Shown: piece by piece, positions 15,673 through 23,236 of the stretch
How the letters are laid out: every line of letters starts with the position of its first letter
Numbering within the stretch: position 1 is the first letter of the stretch
Source of the DNA: a virus
Direction: 5' to 3' (one strand)
Length of the DNA: 28,988 bases
Virus record (IMG/VR): IMGVR_UViG_3300037264_003693
Location: 1 to 28,988 of that record
Translations under genes and position numbers: made by a program
The notes under the pieces: model-generated
The model's database searches: none
Told to the model about the DNA's origin: nothing
Seen by the model: the letters and a program-made list of their open reading frames with translations, nothing else

Positions 15673-16245
15673 TTAGCTCTCCAGTAGAGCGAGCAAGTGA
15701 CCGCACAAATCATCGGCCGCCTCGATGTACCCACAATCGCAATCGTCGTAGTCGTTCCACGAGGCGCACTCCGCCAGGCAGCTCTCTTTGGGGTCGTTTG
15801 CCCGACGGACTGCATCTATGCCGGCACGAAGTCTGGCATTTTCTGCCTTGGCCGCATCCAGCGCATCGGCGCGGAGACGCTCACGTTCACTGGGGACATA
15901 GCTGTCTCTCCCTGGATTAAGGGTGAGGGCATGCCCCGCAATACGTTGCAAGGCAGTCTCAATGGTCATCGTGCCGTCGTGCACCTCACGCGCGAGCACT
16001 CCAGTCCAGATAGCAATCCTATAGCTGATGTCGGCCACCCTTGGCTCAGACAATCCATCGATGCGATCCGCCCACCCCGTCAACTCCGCTGCCAAAATGA
16101 CATCCGGGGTCTTACGGGCGTAAGCTCGAATAGCATCCACGGCAGCGGGATCCCGGCTGGGTACAAGGACGAAGCACTCATCCGGCGGAACCTTCCCGCG
16201 TGCGTAATGCTGCACGGAGAACTTATCGCGACGGAGCCCTGTCAT
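15673..16245 (-). CDS. Hypothetical 190-aa phage accessory protein
   Basis: The start at 16245 makes an ATGA overlap with the upstream gene; an ATG at 16266 is a close alternative with a weak GGAAG. The N-terminal YARGKVPPDECFVLVPSRDPAAVDAIRAYARKT resembles a block found in accessory proteins of Gram-negative phages (DxFVLxxxDPxAxxxIRxYA). The rest contains a helix with RLRADALDAAKAENARLRAGI and a cysteine-rich end: CLAECASWNDYDDCDCGYIEAADDLCG. The cysteine cluster could bind metal. Function unknown. Confidence 0.6.
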   Translation of the reverse strand: MTGLRRDKFSVQHYARGKVPPDECFVLVPSRDPAAVDAIRAYARKTPDVILAAELTGWADRIDGLSEPRVADISYRIAIWTGVLAREVHDGTMTIETALQRIAGHALTLNPGRDSYVPSERERLRADALDAAKAENARLRAGIDAVRRANDPKESCLAECASWNDYDDCDCGYIEAADDLCGHLLALLES

Positions 16246-16445
16246 TTCGGAGGTTCCCGCCACCATGTAAGGTAAGACTTCCCATCCACACGCACCATCT
16301 TGCGTCGGTAACCCAGAGCGCGATACACAAATCGCGGACGAACACCCAGCTCCTTTGGTGCATCCTTCGCCAGCTGAGAAGCTGGAACACCGGATTGATG
16401 CAACGCAATGATCGTCTTGCGCAGCTGTTGCTCATTCTGCTTCAT
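16242..16445 (-). CDS. Small helix-turn-helix protein
   Basis: 67 aa from ATG at 16445, with GGGGAGGGG upstream and a conserved promoter-like element 15-30 bases upstream. The core reads LRKTIIALHQSGVPASQLAKDAPKELGVRPRFVYRALGYRR, which fits helix, turn with conserved Gly, helix, and a recognition helix (SQLAKDAP...VRPRFVYRAL), like the HTH of resolvases and Xre/Trp-type repressors. A short basic tail with KSYLTWWREPPK follows. It is likely a DNA-binding regulator and may control the promoter next to it. Confidence 0.6.
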   Translation of the reverse strand: MKQNEQQLRKTIIALHQSGVPASQLAKDAPKELGVRPRFVYRALGYRRKMVRVDGKSYLTWWREPPK

Positions 16446-16459
16446 GGGGGCCCCTCCCC

Positions 16460-16474
16460 CTCTGTATAGCGCCC
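16460..16474 (-). promoter_or_regulatory. Promoter-like element GGGCGCTATACAGAG
   Basis: The minus strand carries GGGCGCTATACAGAG 15 bases upstream of the HTH gene start. The identical 15-mer precedes the 52-aa gene near 27.9 kb. TATACA is a good -10 hexamer, and the preceding GC suggests an extended -10. No TTGACA-like -35 is seen 16-18 bases upstream. Confidence 0.55.
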
Positions 16475-16496
16475 AGGGCACGTTTGCCCGATTGCG

Positions 16497-16919
16497 TCAA
16501 GGCAAAGGGCGCGGATCCGGCAGGGCTTTGTGTTGTTCCATCCGCACACGAGCCGCGATCAGATGCTTAAGCCATTCTGCATCCGGGTGTTGCCTTATTT
16601 CTACCGGATACAAATCACGCAGATGTGCCAGCACCGCGGCATCTTTCATGTTCCTGATCTTGTGATCGGCTGTCATCTCCCAACAAGCCTGAAAGTGCAC
16701 ATCCGCGCCCTTGCAATCCGGACACACTACCGCAGCCCGGCATGCTGCCTCATTCCGCTCGTGCGCAATCTCAGCAGCAGCTTCAGGCAACCCAGCCTTC
16801 ACCCGCGCGAGCAACAGCGCATAAATCTCGCCGCGCCGATTTTCAATAGGCTCCTGTTCTGCCGCGGAATCATCATCAGTGTCGCCACCGAAAGCAAAGC
16901 CAATGAGGAGGATAAGCAT
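16497..16919 (-). CDS. Probable exported 140-aa protein in the lysis cassette
   Basis: ATG overlaps the upstream TAA as TAATG, with GGAG six bases upstream. The N-terminus MLILLIGFAFGGDTDDDS looks like a very short signal sequence without a lipobox, then an acidic stretch. The rest is helical with cysteines (CRAAVVCPDCKG, QACWEM) and ends in PDPRPLP. It directly follows the coiled-coil membrane protein. Position would allow a spanin component, yet the missing lipobox argues against an o-spanin. Function unresolved. Confidence 0.55.
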   Translation of the reverse strand: MLILLIGFAFGGDTDDDSAAEQEPIENRRGEIYALLLARVKAGLPEAAAEIAHERNEAACRAAVVCPDCKGADVHFQACWEMTADHKIRNMKDAAVLAHLRDLYPVEIRQHPDAEWLKHLIAARVRMEQHKALPDPRPLP

Positions 16920-17263
16920 TACGGACTCCTTGGATGTGCGCGGTCCATGATCTTGTAGGTCTCGACCGCAATTTTTTCGATGTCATCAAGGCGCCGTGTC
17001 GTATCCCGCTCATAAGCGTCAATGCGATCTTCAAGCTCCTCGACCCTGTTTTCCAATTCCTGATCTGGGGCTCGAATCCACTGAACGAGGCCCCCACCAC
17101 CAGTACCCAGTAAGCCGCCAAGCAGCGCAAGCAGCGTTCCTGTTTTTACCGAGATCGTAACGGTATCACCGCCACTTTTGACATCAGCTAATGGAGTTGT
17201 CGGTGCCACAGTCGGTTGTGTTCCAGGTCCAGTGCTTGGCGGAGTATAAACAGGCGCAGCCAT
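16919..17263 (-). CDS. Membrane coiled-coil protein (holin or i-spanin candidate)
   Basis: 114 aa. ATG at 17263 shares a base with the endolysin stop (TAATG), which is why a longer reading from 17374 is rejected. Layout: proline/threonine-rich N-terminus to residue 30, one Gly/Leu membrane segment (TGTLLALLGGLLGTGGGGLVQWI) at about 44-66, then a heptad-rich coil ENRVEELEDRIDAYERDTTRRLDDIEKI. Single-pass protein with a coil right after the endolysin fits an inner-membrane spanin or a class III holin. Topology cannot be fixed from sequence alone. Confidence 0.6.
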   Translation of the reverse strand: MAAPVYTPPSTGPGTQPTVAPTTPLADVKSGGDTVTISVKTGTLLALLGGLLGTGGGGLVQWIRAPDQELENRVEELEDRIDAYERDTTRRLDDIEKIAVETYKIMDRAHPRSP

Positions 17264-18063
17264 TATGCCAGCCTCGAATACGCCTTCGCGAGAGCGCCAG
17301 CGTAATACGCCACTTGACCGGAGCCATTGTATTCCTTCGCGAAAACTTCCCAGTTCTGATCGCGTGCGGCCCACACCAAATCGGCGCCCGTCACCAGGAA
17401 TCTACCGAATGCGCGGATTTGCTCTGGCTCGCTCTTGAATGCAATGGCCATCGCCGTAGCCGTTGCGTATCCGAGCCGTGCATGATGAGAACCAAGGATC
17501 TGAGCCGCACCCCATGACGAGGAGGCAGCCGGCGCCTCGGTGCCCGCCCCTACAGTGACTGCCAGCTGGTAGGCATCCCATTCGCGGCTCTGACCTCCCT
17601 CATGGATCCGGAGCCATCCACCAGGGAACAGGGCGCTATGGCCCTCCCATGGTTTAGGACCGTCGATACGGAATGAGCAATGAATACCTGCCTCGAAAGG
17701 CTTAGGGATTCGCCTCTTAAGCAGATGCAGCTCCAGCCGGATCACTGGCTTTCCATCCGTTCCCAAGCCGCGTCCCGATGACTCCACCGCCATCACCGCC
17801 CGAAGCGACCGCTCTGACACTCCGATCGAATCAGCAACCTCAGCAATGGCCACATCGAGATTGTTCTTCACTGTCGGGATAACAGCTTCAATAGCCGTCA
17901 ACGTAGCAGGACCAGCAATTCCATCATCTGGCAGCCCAGCGGCTCGCTGGAATGCCGCTACCGCTCGAGATGTGGCAGGTCCAGGGATCCCATCAAGCTT
18001 CAATGGCCCGAAGCCAAGGGCTACAAGACGAGACTGCAGGTCGATGATTTCATCGCGGGTCAT
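17263..18063 (-). CDS. Endolysin: peptidoglycan-binding domain plus muramidase
   Basis: 266 aa. Residues 5-60 form a PG_binding_1 domain (LQSRLVALGFGPLKLDGIPGPATSRAVAAFQ). From about 70 on it matches the N-acetylmuramidase family DUF3380: AVMAVESSGRGL with presumed catalytic E94, PVIRLELHLLKRR, SWGAAQILGSHHARLGY, and FAKEYNGSGQVAYYAGALAKAY at the end. It cleaves peptidoglycan glycan strands at host lysis. No signal peptide, so it needs a holin for release. The N-terminal binding-domain arrangement is typical for Gram-negative phages. The gene starts 17 bases after the ribonucleotide reductase stop and leads the TAATG-coupled lysis set. Confidence 0.9.
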   Translation of the reverse strand: MTRDEIIDLQSRLVALGFGPLKLDGIPGPATSRAVAAFQRAAGLPDDGIAGPATLTAIEAVIPTVKNNLDVAIAEVADSIGVSERSLRAVMAVESSGRGLGTDGKPVIRLELHLLKRRIPKPFEAGIHCSFRIDGPKPWEGHSALFPGGWLRIHEGGQSREWDAYQLAVTVGAGTEAPAASSSWGAAQILGSHHARLGYATATAMAIAFKSEPEQIRAFGRFLVTGADLVWAARDQNWEVFAKEYNGSGQVAYYAGALAKAYSRLA

Positions 18064-18080
18064 CAGACACCTCCTGATCC

Positions 18081-20300
18081 TCAGGTGTAGATAACCTCAC
18101 AGGTACCACCAGCGCAGCCGCTCTCACCCCCAAAATCGACGTTGTCTTCTGCTTCATGCATCCAGCGGTAGTCCACCGGCTTCATGTTATCCATCAAGAA
18201 GCGCCAATGATCATACAACCACACATCCTTTACGCAATTGGATGCCATGGCTGTGTCACGGCTAAAGTACTCGTCAGCCAGCCCCAGCAAACCACCCAGC
18301 CAGATGGCTTCATCACGTTGAGTAGTCAATAGCAATGTGGTCTGGGGCGCCGGGAACAAAAGCGCACGGCATGCGGCCCACAGGCCCCCGAAGGACTCGG
18401 GCACCGTCACCGCCAGCGACCGAGCCACGGAAACCGCCTCGACACCATACAGGGCCTCCTGCTCCTCCGGTATGAGCACGCCCACAAAGGGGGCCCGCTC
18501 AACCGCCTTGTCCCCATACACACCCAGCAAAGCGATGCCAGCGAAGTGTTCCCGGTTGTCGTAGATGTACTGCGCCACTTCATCCCATTCGCAGTCCTGT
18601 ACATGCACGGTGTTACTTACGCTATGGCGAAGCCACGATTGTGTACACAGCTCCTCGCGTGTCCCCATCGCGACCCAATGACGTTGGACCAAGATCACTC
18701 GCTCGAGCATATCCATTGCACTCACGTCAGCCTTGGTCAGCGCATGTGCTGGCACCTCGAATGGGAAGGCAATCAGCTCGGTGTTCCCCATTGCATCCCG
18801 GTCGCATGGAAACACCGCATGCTCATTGTGCTTGCGGAAATACTGAAACGGAACCTCCAGCGTGTTGGCTTCGACATGCCGAATCCCACGACGACTGTGA
18901 TGCGCATGAATACCGCTGGCTGTGTCAAGCATGCAGCTCGATGTGCCTTCCGGCTTGAGGCAAGTTGACCTGGCCGCTGGGTTTATTCCGATGGCGGCAG
19001 CCACCTCCGCGTTGATCGTCTTGACGATGGCAGCCCCATGCTCCAACACATCCGGATCAAACAGCACACCAGGCTGATCCATCATCCCTGTGATGCTGAC
19101 CCCAATAAGCGCTTCGCGACGGACGATATTCTCGCTGATCTCCCCCAAGTAGGGGAATGAAGTGTACCCAGCCTGCAACGTGCCCATGGTGGCCGCTGCC
19201 CGGCAGGCGCTGAAGAAATCGGCGGGCTCCTCGCACTTGGCTCCATTGGTGGTGCTGACATTGCACATCTGCCATCCGCTCTCGTGGGCGCCATCCTCGT
19301 GCACCCATACCGGCCACATGCCGGTTTCGACACACGGATTAGGCATCTGTTCTGTGGAATCGGTCCAGTAGAACCCAGGATCACCCCATTGTCTGGTGTG
19401 CTCGATCAGATCACGGAATGGCTGGTAAGGTGTCTCATCACGCAACAACACCGCACTATTGTTCGATCGCTGCCGTTGACGGTTGGTGGAATACCAATCA
19501 CCGGTCTTAGCGGTAGCCATCTCCATGTCGTCAGGGCTGAACAACGCAATAGAGGCTGACCGGCGCACGCCACCAGACAACACAGCATCGGACGAATGCA
19601 TCACAATGTCGTAAACATCAATGGGGCGCAATGCTCGCAAGCCCCTGTCCCAAGCGTTCTGCATCACCTGCTGAACCCGCTCCAACGCCAAAAGCAAAGG
19701 CCCCGGTCCTGGGGCCTTTGATCCTGACGAGATCGGCGCACCTTTCGGGCGCACCTGTGATGCATCGAAATTAACCAGGTAGCCCTGGTACTCAGGAAAC
19801 GGAACATCCCCATCCATGAAACTGGACACAAGGACCCCAAGCGCATCCGCCCAACCCTCTATGCTGTCAGGGATCGTGAATGTCCTGACACCACGACCAC
19901 CATGACGCTGCAACAGCCTCGGCATTCGTGCGACGTGATGCCGTTGCACGCTGAAACCTGTTCCGCAACCACACAGCAGGAGATGGAAGCACTCCTGAAA
20001 GAAACGCGGGCGATCCGCGAACGACACCGTGCAATTGTAAACCTTCGCGTTGTGCTTGATGACCGGCTTTCCACCAAACTGAAGTACGCGCTGCGAACCC
20101 AGTGCTCGCTTCTCCAGCATCATCTCCCGTGCATCATCCACGCGCTCACGCACGGGAGCCAGTTTCTCACCGTAGAAATCATCATGCATCCCGAAAACCC
20201 GCTCGACCATCTCAGGCCACAACTCCCGCCGTCCTAAATGCTCCAGGTAGTTCGCGTACTTGGAGATCTCGATGTAGGCAGGAAGTTCAGGAGTGGCCAT
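18081..20300 (-). CDS. Class II (B12-dependent) ribonucleoside-triphosphate reductase
   Basis: 739 aa, monomeric RTPR type without an ATP cone. It makes dNTPs from NTPs using adenosylcobalamin. Cysteine pattern: C90 in KVYNCTVSF and C346 in GWQMCNVSTT as the active-site redox pair; thiyl C323 with E325 in MPNPCVE; C729 and C734 in SGCAGGTCEVIY as the C-terminal shuttle pair. GCGTGFSVQ, SGGVRRSASI and KPEGTSSCMLDTASGIHAHHSRRGIRHV are family landmarks. C323 and C346 are 23 residues apart, wider than in the Lactobacillus enzyme (11), so there is a small insertion. Start ATG has AGGA seven bases upstream. A structured leader and a TATAGA box precede it. Confidence 0.93.
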   Translation of the reverse strand: MATPELPAYIEISKYANYLEHLGRRELWPEMVERVFGMHDDFYGEKLAPVRERVDDAREMMLEKRALGSQRVLQFGGKPVIKHNAKVYNCTVSFADRPRFFQECFHLLLCGCGTGFSVQRHHVARMPRLLQRHGGRGVRTFTIPDSIEGWADALGVLVSSFMDGDVPFPEYQGYLVNFDASQVRPKGAPISSGSKAPGPGPLLLALERVQQVMQNAWDRGLRALRPIDVYDIVMHSSDAVLSGGVRRSASIALFSPDDMEMATAKTGDWYSTNRQRQRSNNSAVLLRDETPYQPFRDLIEHTRQWGDPGFYWTDSTEQMPNPCVETGMWPVWVHEDGAHESGWQMCNVSTTNGAKCEEPADFFSACRAAATMGTLQAGYTSFPYLGEISENIVRREALIGVSITGMMDQPGVLFDPDVLEHGAAIVKTINAEVAAAIGINPAARSTCLKPEGTSSCMLDTASGIHAHHSRRGIRHVEANTLEVPFQYFRKHNEHAVFPCDRDAMGNTELIAFPFEVPAHALTKADVSAMDMLERVILVQRHWVAMGTREELCTQSWLRHSVSNTVHVQDCEWDEVAQYIYDNREHFAGIALLGVYGDKAVERAPFVGVLIPEEQEALYGVEAVSVARSLAVTVPESFGGLWAACRALLFPAPQTTLLLTTQRDEAIWLGGLLGLADEYFSRDTAMASNCVKDVWLYDHWRFLMDNMKPVDYRWMHEAEDNVDFGGESGCAGGTCEVIYT

Positions 20301-20346
20301 TGATGAATCCTAGAATGAGAGCGGTTACTCGTGGCGTATCGTCAAA

Positions 20347-20352
20347 TCTATA
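20347..20352 (-). promoter_or_regulatory. Candidate -10 box for the ribonucleotide reductase gene
   Basis: The minus strand reads TTGCCT, 15 bases, TATAGA, placing transcription start about 40 bases before the reductase ATG. Four of six -35 positions and five of six -10 positions match the sigma70 consensus; the spacer is one or two bases short. Confidence 0.4.
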
Positions 20353-20361
20353 CATGCCCTC

Positions 20362-20415
20362 ACGGGAAGGCAAACGACACCTGAGAGAGGGCGATTGCCC
20401 CGCCCCTCTTCCCGT
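20362..20415 (-). promoter_or_regulatory. Nested inverted repeat between operons
   Basis: ACGGGAAG at 20362-20369 pairs with CTTCCCGT at 20408-20415, and within it GAGGGCG at 20387-20393 pairs imperfectly with CGCCCCTC at 20401-20408. The structure lies in the 139-base gap before the reductase, upstream of its putative -10 box, so it may end the upstream operon rather than act as a leader. No T-run follows. Confidence 0.4.
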
Positions 20416-20439
20416 CATCCCACCCGCTGCAAGACGGTG

Positions 20440-20703
20440 CTAGGCAACCCCTGACCTTGGGCACCAGTTCATGACATACACCAGCCGCGAGACTACACAA
20501 TCGTAATGAACAGCCTCGCATACGTTCCTGAAAGGTAGCCCCTGAGCAGCCTTCAAAGCTTCCACAGCATCTCTGGGTCCTATGGGAAGCGCGGCCCAAA
20601 AATGCCCGCATTCGAATTGGCATCCACACATGGAACAGCGTACCCGCATCGCAATGAGCATGTCTTGCTGAGCGATCGGACCTTGAACCGGTAATGATGA
20701 CAT
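20440..20703 (-). CDS. Small cysteine-rich (zinc-finger-like) protein, 87 aa
   Basis: ATG at 20703 is used because the upstream reading overlaps the DUF4031 gene in another frame; the ribosome binding site is weak (GGTG). The sequence has RCSMCGCQFECGHFW, a CxxCxC...CGH cluster that could hold zinc, and further cysteines in FRNVCEAVHYDCVVSRLVYVMNWCPRSG. Family not recognised. It ends the operon that starts near 23.7 kb. Confidence 0.5.
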   Translation of the reverse strand: MSSLPVQGPIAQQDMLIAMRVRCSMCGCQFECGHFWAALPIGPRDAVEALKAAQGLPFRNVCEAVHYDCVVSRLVYVMNWCPRSGVA

Positions 20704-20723
20704 CTGATGGAGCACCAAAAGAG

Positions 20724-21008
20724 TCACCTCTGCAGCTCCCGCTTGGGTAACACGACCCGTGCAACAAACTCGCGGGGTGTCACCTGCACGGCGCCTGCGG
20801 CGATGGCGCGCTCGATCGCCGCGTCGAACAGGTCGAAGTGCTCCCGTGGCGTACCGCGATGTTGCAGCCAATCCTCTCGCAGGCCAACTCGCAGCGCGAA
20901 TGCCAGTAGCTCACGGGTGCCCTCGTCGCCCTTCAAGGTGCTGGCACAGTGGGCGGTCCGCTGAAAACGGCGGAAGCGGACCGGACGCGGAGTGTCAATG
21001 ACAATCAT
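20724..21008 (-). CDS. DUF4031 domain protein
   Basis: 94 aa; ATG overlaps the dCTP deaminase stop as ATGA. The sequence matches the DUF4031 pattern: MIVIDTPRP, RRFQRTAHCAS, ELLAFALRVGLREDWLQHRG, HFDLFDAAIERAIAAGAVQVTPREFV. These small proteins are common in actinobacteria, proteobacteria and phages and their role is unknown; the conserved H, D and R residues suggest a nucleotide or nucleic-acid ligand but this is inference. The coding DNA is GC-rich compared with its neighbours (43 of 60 bases in the line at 20761, hand count), suggesting separate origin. Confidence 0.75.
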   Translation of the reverse strand: MIVIDTPRPVRFRRFQRTAHCASTLKGDEGTRELLAFALRVGLREDWLQHRGTPREHFDLFDAAIERAIAAGAVQVTPREFVARVVLPKRELQR

Positions 21009-21592
21009 GGCTCATCCACCTCGCGCAAGGGGAGCAGCTTAATCCCCTGTGGCGTTTTGTCGTCCTGGTACCGCCCAGTGTACAAAGTCTGATCGCCCTC
21101 AATCGAATGGTACGTCAGCTGCGCAATGCGCTGTCCAGGGTAGACAACAAGCGGCTCAACAGTCACCAGCTCAAGGGTCCAGTTACCCCGGAATCCATTG
21201 TCACCACGACCGGCTGTCACATGACAAAACAACCCTAACCGACCCATGGAAGACCGCCCGTCAACATAGGGCACAAAGCCTCGCGTCTCGGTGTACTCCT
21301 TGGTGGCTGCCAGATACAGCCTTCCGGGCACAAGGATCCATCCCTTATACAAGGAATGCAGCGGTACCTCCTCTGTCGGAGGCGGGCTTTTGCTATTGAT
21401 GACCCATACCCGTTTAGGGTCACATGGATCGATGACCGGGATCCGGTATCCCAGACGCTTGTACGTCAGCATCGTATTGCCTAAATGCAAGTCGATGCTA
21501 TTGGGCCCCACCATCGATGAATCCCACGGCTCCACCATGATATTACCCATTGACTGCTGATGTCGGATCTCTGGTCCTGTAAGGATACCCAT
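21005..21592 (-). CDS. dcd: dCTP deaminase / dUTPase-fold protein
   Basis: 195 aa from the third of three consecutive ATG codons at 21592, where GGAG is six bases upstream; this matches the family length (about 190). Motifs: GPNSIDLHLGN, PGRLYLAATKEYTE, the catalytic block DGRSSMGRLGLFCHVTAGRGDNGFRGNWTLEL and PGQRIAQLTY, then TGRYQDDKTPQG. The enzyme deaminates dCTP to dUTP for thymidylate synthesis. GDNGF keeps the Asp/Gly arrangement of the nucleotide site; the catalytic Glu lies in TLELV. With the reductase it forms the nucleotide-metabolism block. Bifunctional dCTP deaminase/dUTPase activity is possible but not decidable here. Confidence 0.9.
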   Translation of the reverse strand: MGILTGPEIRHQQSMGNIMVEPWDSSMVGPNSIDLHLGNTMLTYKRLGYRIPVIDPCDPKRVWVINSKSPPPTEEVPLHSLYKGWILVPGRLYLAATKEYTETRGFVPYVDGRSSMGRLGLFCHVTAGRGDNGFRGNWTLELVTVEPLVVYPGQRIAQLTYHSIEGDQTLYTGRYQDDKTPQGIKLLPLREVDEP

Positions 21593-21594
21593 CA

Positions 21595-22185
21595 TCATCT
21601 CCGTGTGTATTGTTTCCAGATTGCACCAGCGGTCATCTCGTGCTGAGCGGCACCACATTCGGGACACCGCAAATTAGCGAGCCGCCCCGATGGCGTCGGA
21701 TCATCATCGCCCTCGTAATGACGGGATGCAGGCAGTACCCGAAGGCATGACCCACATGAAAATGGAGCACCGCATGTCGGACAACCAGAACCCCCATCCT
21801 TCGCTTCTGTGGAAACAGCCGTACCCCGTCCGCAGGTCGGACACTTCCGCTTGGCCGCCCCAGCTAAGTTCGCCACAGTCGGAGGCGCACGGGGGCGTGG
21901 GGGCTGAGGCTCGAGGGCCTCGGCCTTAGTAGGGGACGGCGCCACCATCGGCGGCTTCTTGCCCTTGGGCCATGTGCCAGGAACGCGCTCTGCTACCAGG
22001 TAGTCTCGCTCGTAGCGGGAATCCTCTGCACCATCGGCCATGAGAACCATCGCTAATGTCCCCCGAGACTCCCACCAAGACACAGAAAGCTCACCGGCCT
22101 GCGCAGAAGTAAGATCGGTCAGCTGTTCGATGACATAGGGCTGCGTCCCCGGAGCATTCTTCAAGCGCATCACAGTGACCTTCAT
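21595..22185 (-). CDS. Zinc-ribbon-rich hypothetical protein, 196 aa
   Basis: ATG overlaps the upstream stop as ATGA. The N-terminal half is a small mixed domain (YVIEQLTDLTSAQAGELSVSWW), followed by a proline-rich linker (EPQPPRPRAPP). The C-terminal half has four CxxC-type knuckles: KCPTCGRG, GCPTCGAPFSCGSC, RCPECGAAQ. This is enough for two zinc ribbons. Such proteins often bind nucleic acid or protein partners. Family not recognised. Confidence 0.6.
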   Translation of the reverse strand: MKVTVMRLKNAPGTQPYVIEQLTDLTSAQAGELSVSWWESRGTLAMVLMADGAEDSRYERDYLVAERVPGTWPKGKKPPMVAPSPTKAEALEPQPPRPRAPPTVANLAGAAKRKCPTCGRGTAVSTEAKDGGSGCPTCGAPFSCGSCLRVLPASRHYEGDDDPTPSGRLANLRCPECGAAQHEMTAGAIWKQYTRR

Positions 22186-22721
22186 TTCAGTTTCAAAGCG
22201 TCTAATTTTTGGGCTTCCAGCCCCCTAGCAACCTCTAGCCAATCGTCATCAATCCCTGGTGATGTTGGTGCCGCCGGGACAGCAACATGACGAACGACCT
22301 GAACATGCTGCCCAGCTTCAAAACCAATCGCCTGCCCCGCTACACGCCCCCGTTCAAAACCAATCGCCTCTATCTGTCGCACGGTATAGATGGAGACGCC
22401 CCCGATAACCATTGTCTGCAAAAAGCTACGATCAGTGTTTTCGTAACGCGAGAACGATAGCTGCATAGCAAGCCGCGAATAAACAGCCTCTGACACGATG
22501 ATGCCTTCTACCCCATCCATCACCCCATCCATCATCGTGTACGTATCAAACACGTCCCTCAACTGAACGATGCTTATGGCAATGTTGTCCACGCTTGAAG
22601 CCCCTGAATCAATGCCCCCCAGCACTTCGATCAACGGTCTCCCAACTGGCTTCTCCGCAGCCGGTTCCCCGATCAGACTCGCTTTATACTCTTCATCTGA
22701 TTTATCGAAGCGGTCTTTCAC
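22182..22721 (-). CDS. Hypothetical 179-aa protein
   Basis: ATG overlaps the next gene's stop as ATGA. It contains NIAISIVQLRDVFDTYTMMDGVMDGVEGIIVSEAVYSRL and a short internal repeat, EAIGFERGRVAGQ then QAIGFEAGQHVQ. No catalytic motif, signal peptide or membrane segment is seen. I cannot assign a family. It belongs to the coupled operon with its two neighbours. Confidence 0.6.
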   Translation of the reverse strand: MKDRFDKSDEEYKASLIGEPAAEKPVGRPLIEVLGGIDSGASSVDNIAISIVQLRDVFDTYTMMDGVMDGVEGIIVSEAVYSRLAMQLSFSRYENTDRSFLQTMVIGGVSIYTVRQIEAIGFERGRVAGQAIGFEAGQHVQVVRHVAVPAAPTSPGIDDDWLEVARGLEAQKLDALKLK

Positions 22722-23236
22722 TTCAGCACCTTCGCCCGGAGACGACTAGCGAAGTCGTCATCGTTTTCCGTGAAGCGCTCAGGTGGAGGCGCGGGCTTCA
22801 CGTCGGATACCAAATCGTCTACCAAATCCGGATCCGCTTCATACTCGAGCGATCCGAGCGGTGGTATGGTCTTGGCGGCAGTACGCTTGCCGTGGAGTCG
22901 CTGGTTCACCAGCAGCTCACGCTCCTTACCTCTGCCTATCGTCGGCGAAAAATGGAATACAGATGCGCCAAGCTTACATGCCTCAACAGCCGCCCGAATC
23001 AGATCGATTGTCTCCTCCTGACCCCCCACCAACATCAGATCACTGTCAGCGATGTCAATAGTTCTAATGATGTTGAAGCCACCGGTTGGTGTCTCCTGGA
23101 GCAAGATCGCACCACCCACCTTGGCTGGGGGATGGTTGTCGTCACCCACCTTCACGCGTACCCGAACGGCATTCACCAGCCTTTCAACGCCCACGATCTC
23201 CGGGGCAATGACCCGCAAATCATCCAGGGAGATCAT
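22718..23236 (-). CDS. Hypothetical 172-aa protein
   Basis: ATG overlaps the upstream stop as ATGA. The N-terminal half looks beta-rich (RVRVKVGDDNHPPAKVGGAILL), followed by EETIDLIRAAVEACKLGASVFHF. A lysine/arginine patch (QRLHGKRTAAK) precedes an acidic tail with VKPAPPPERF. No known domain is evident. The gene is flanked by overlapping genes on both sides. Confidence 0.6.
   Translation of the reverse strand: MISLDDLRVIAPEIVGVERLVNAVRVRVKVGDDNHPPAKVGGAILLQETPTGGFNIIRTIDIADSDLMLVGGQEETIDLIRAAVEACKLGASVFHFSPTIGRGKERELLVNQRLHGKRTAAKTIPPLGSLEYEADPDLVDDLVSDVKPAPPPERFTENDDDFASRLRAKVLK

Noticed and set aside
20301-20439. Cobalamin riboswitch before the B12-dependent reductase
   Set aside because: I looked for a B12-box-like sequence and the usual long multi-stem layout; the 139-base gap is too short and has no such box.
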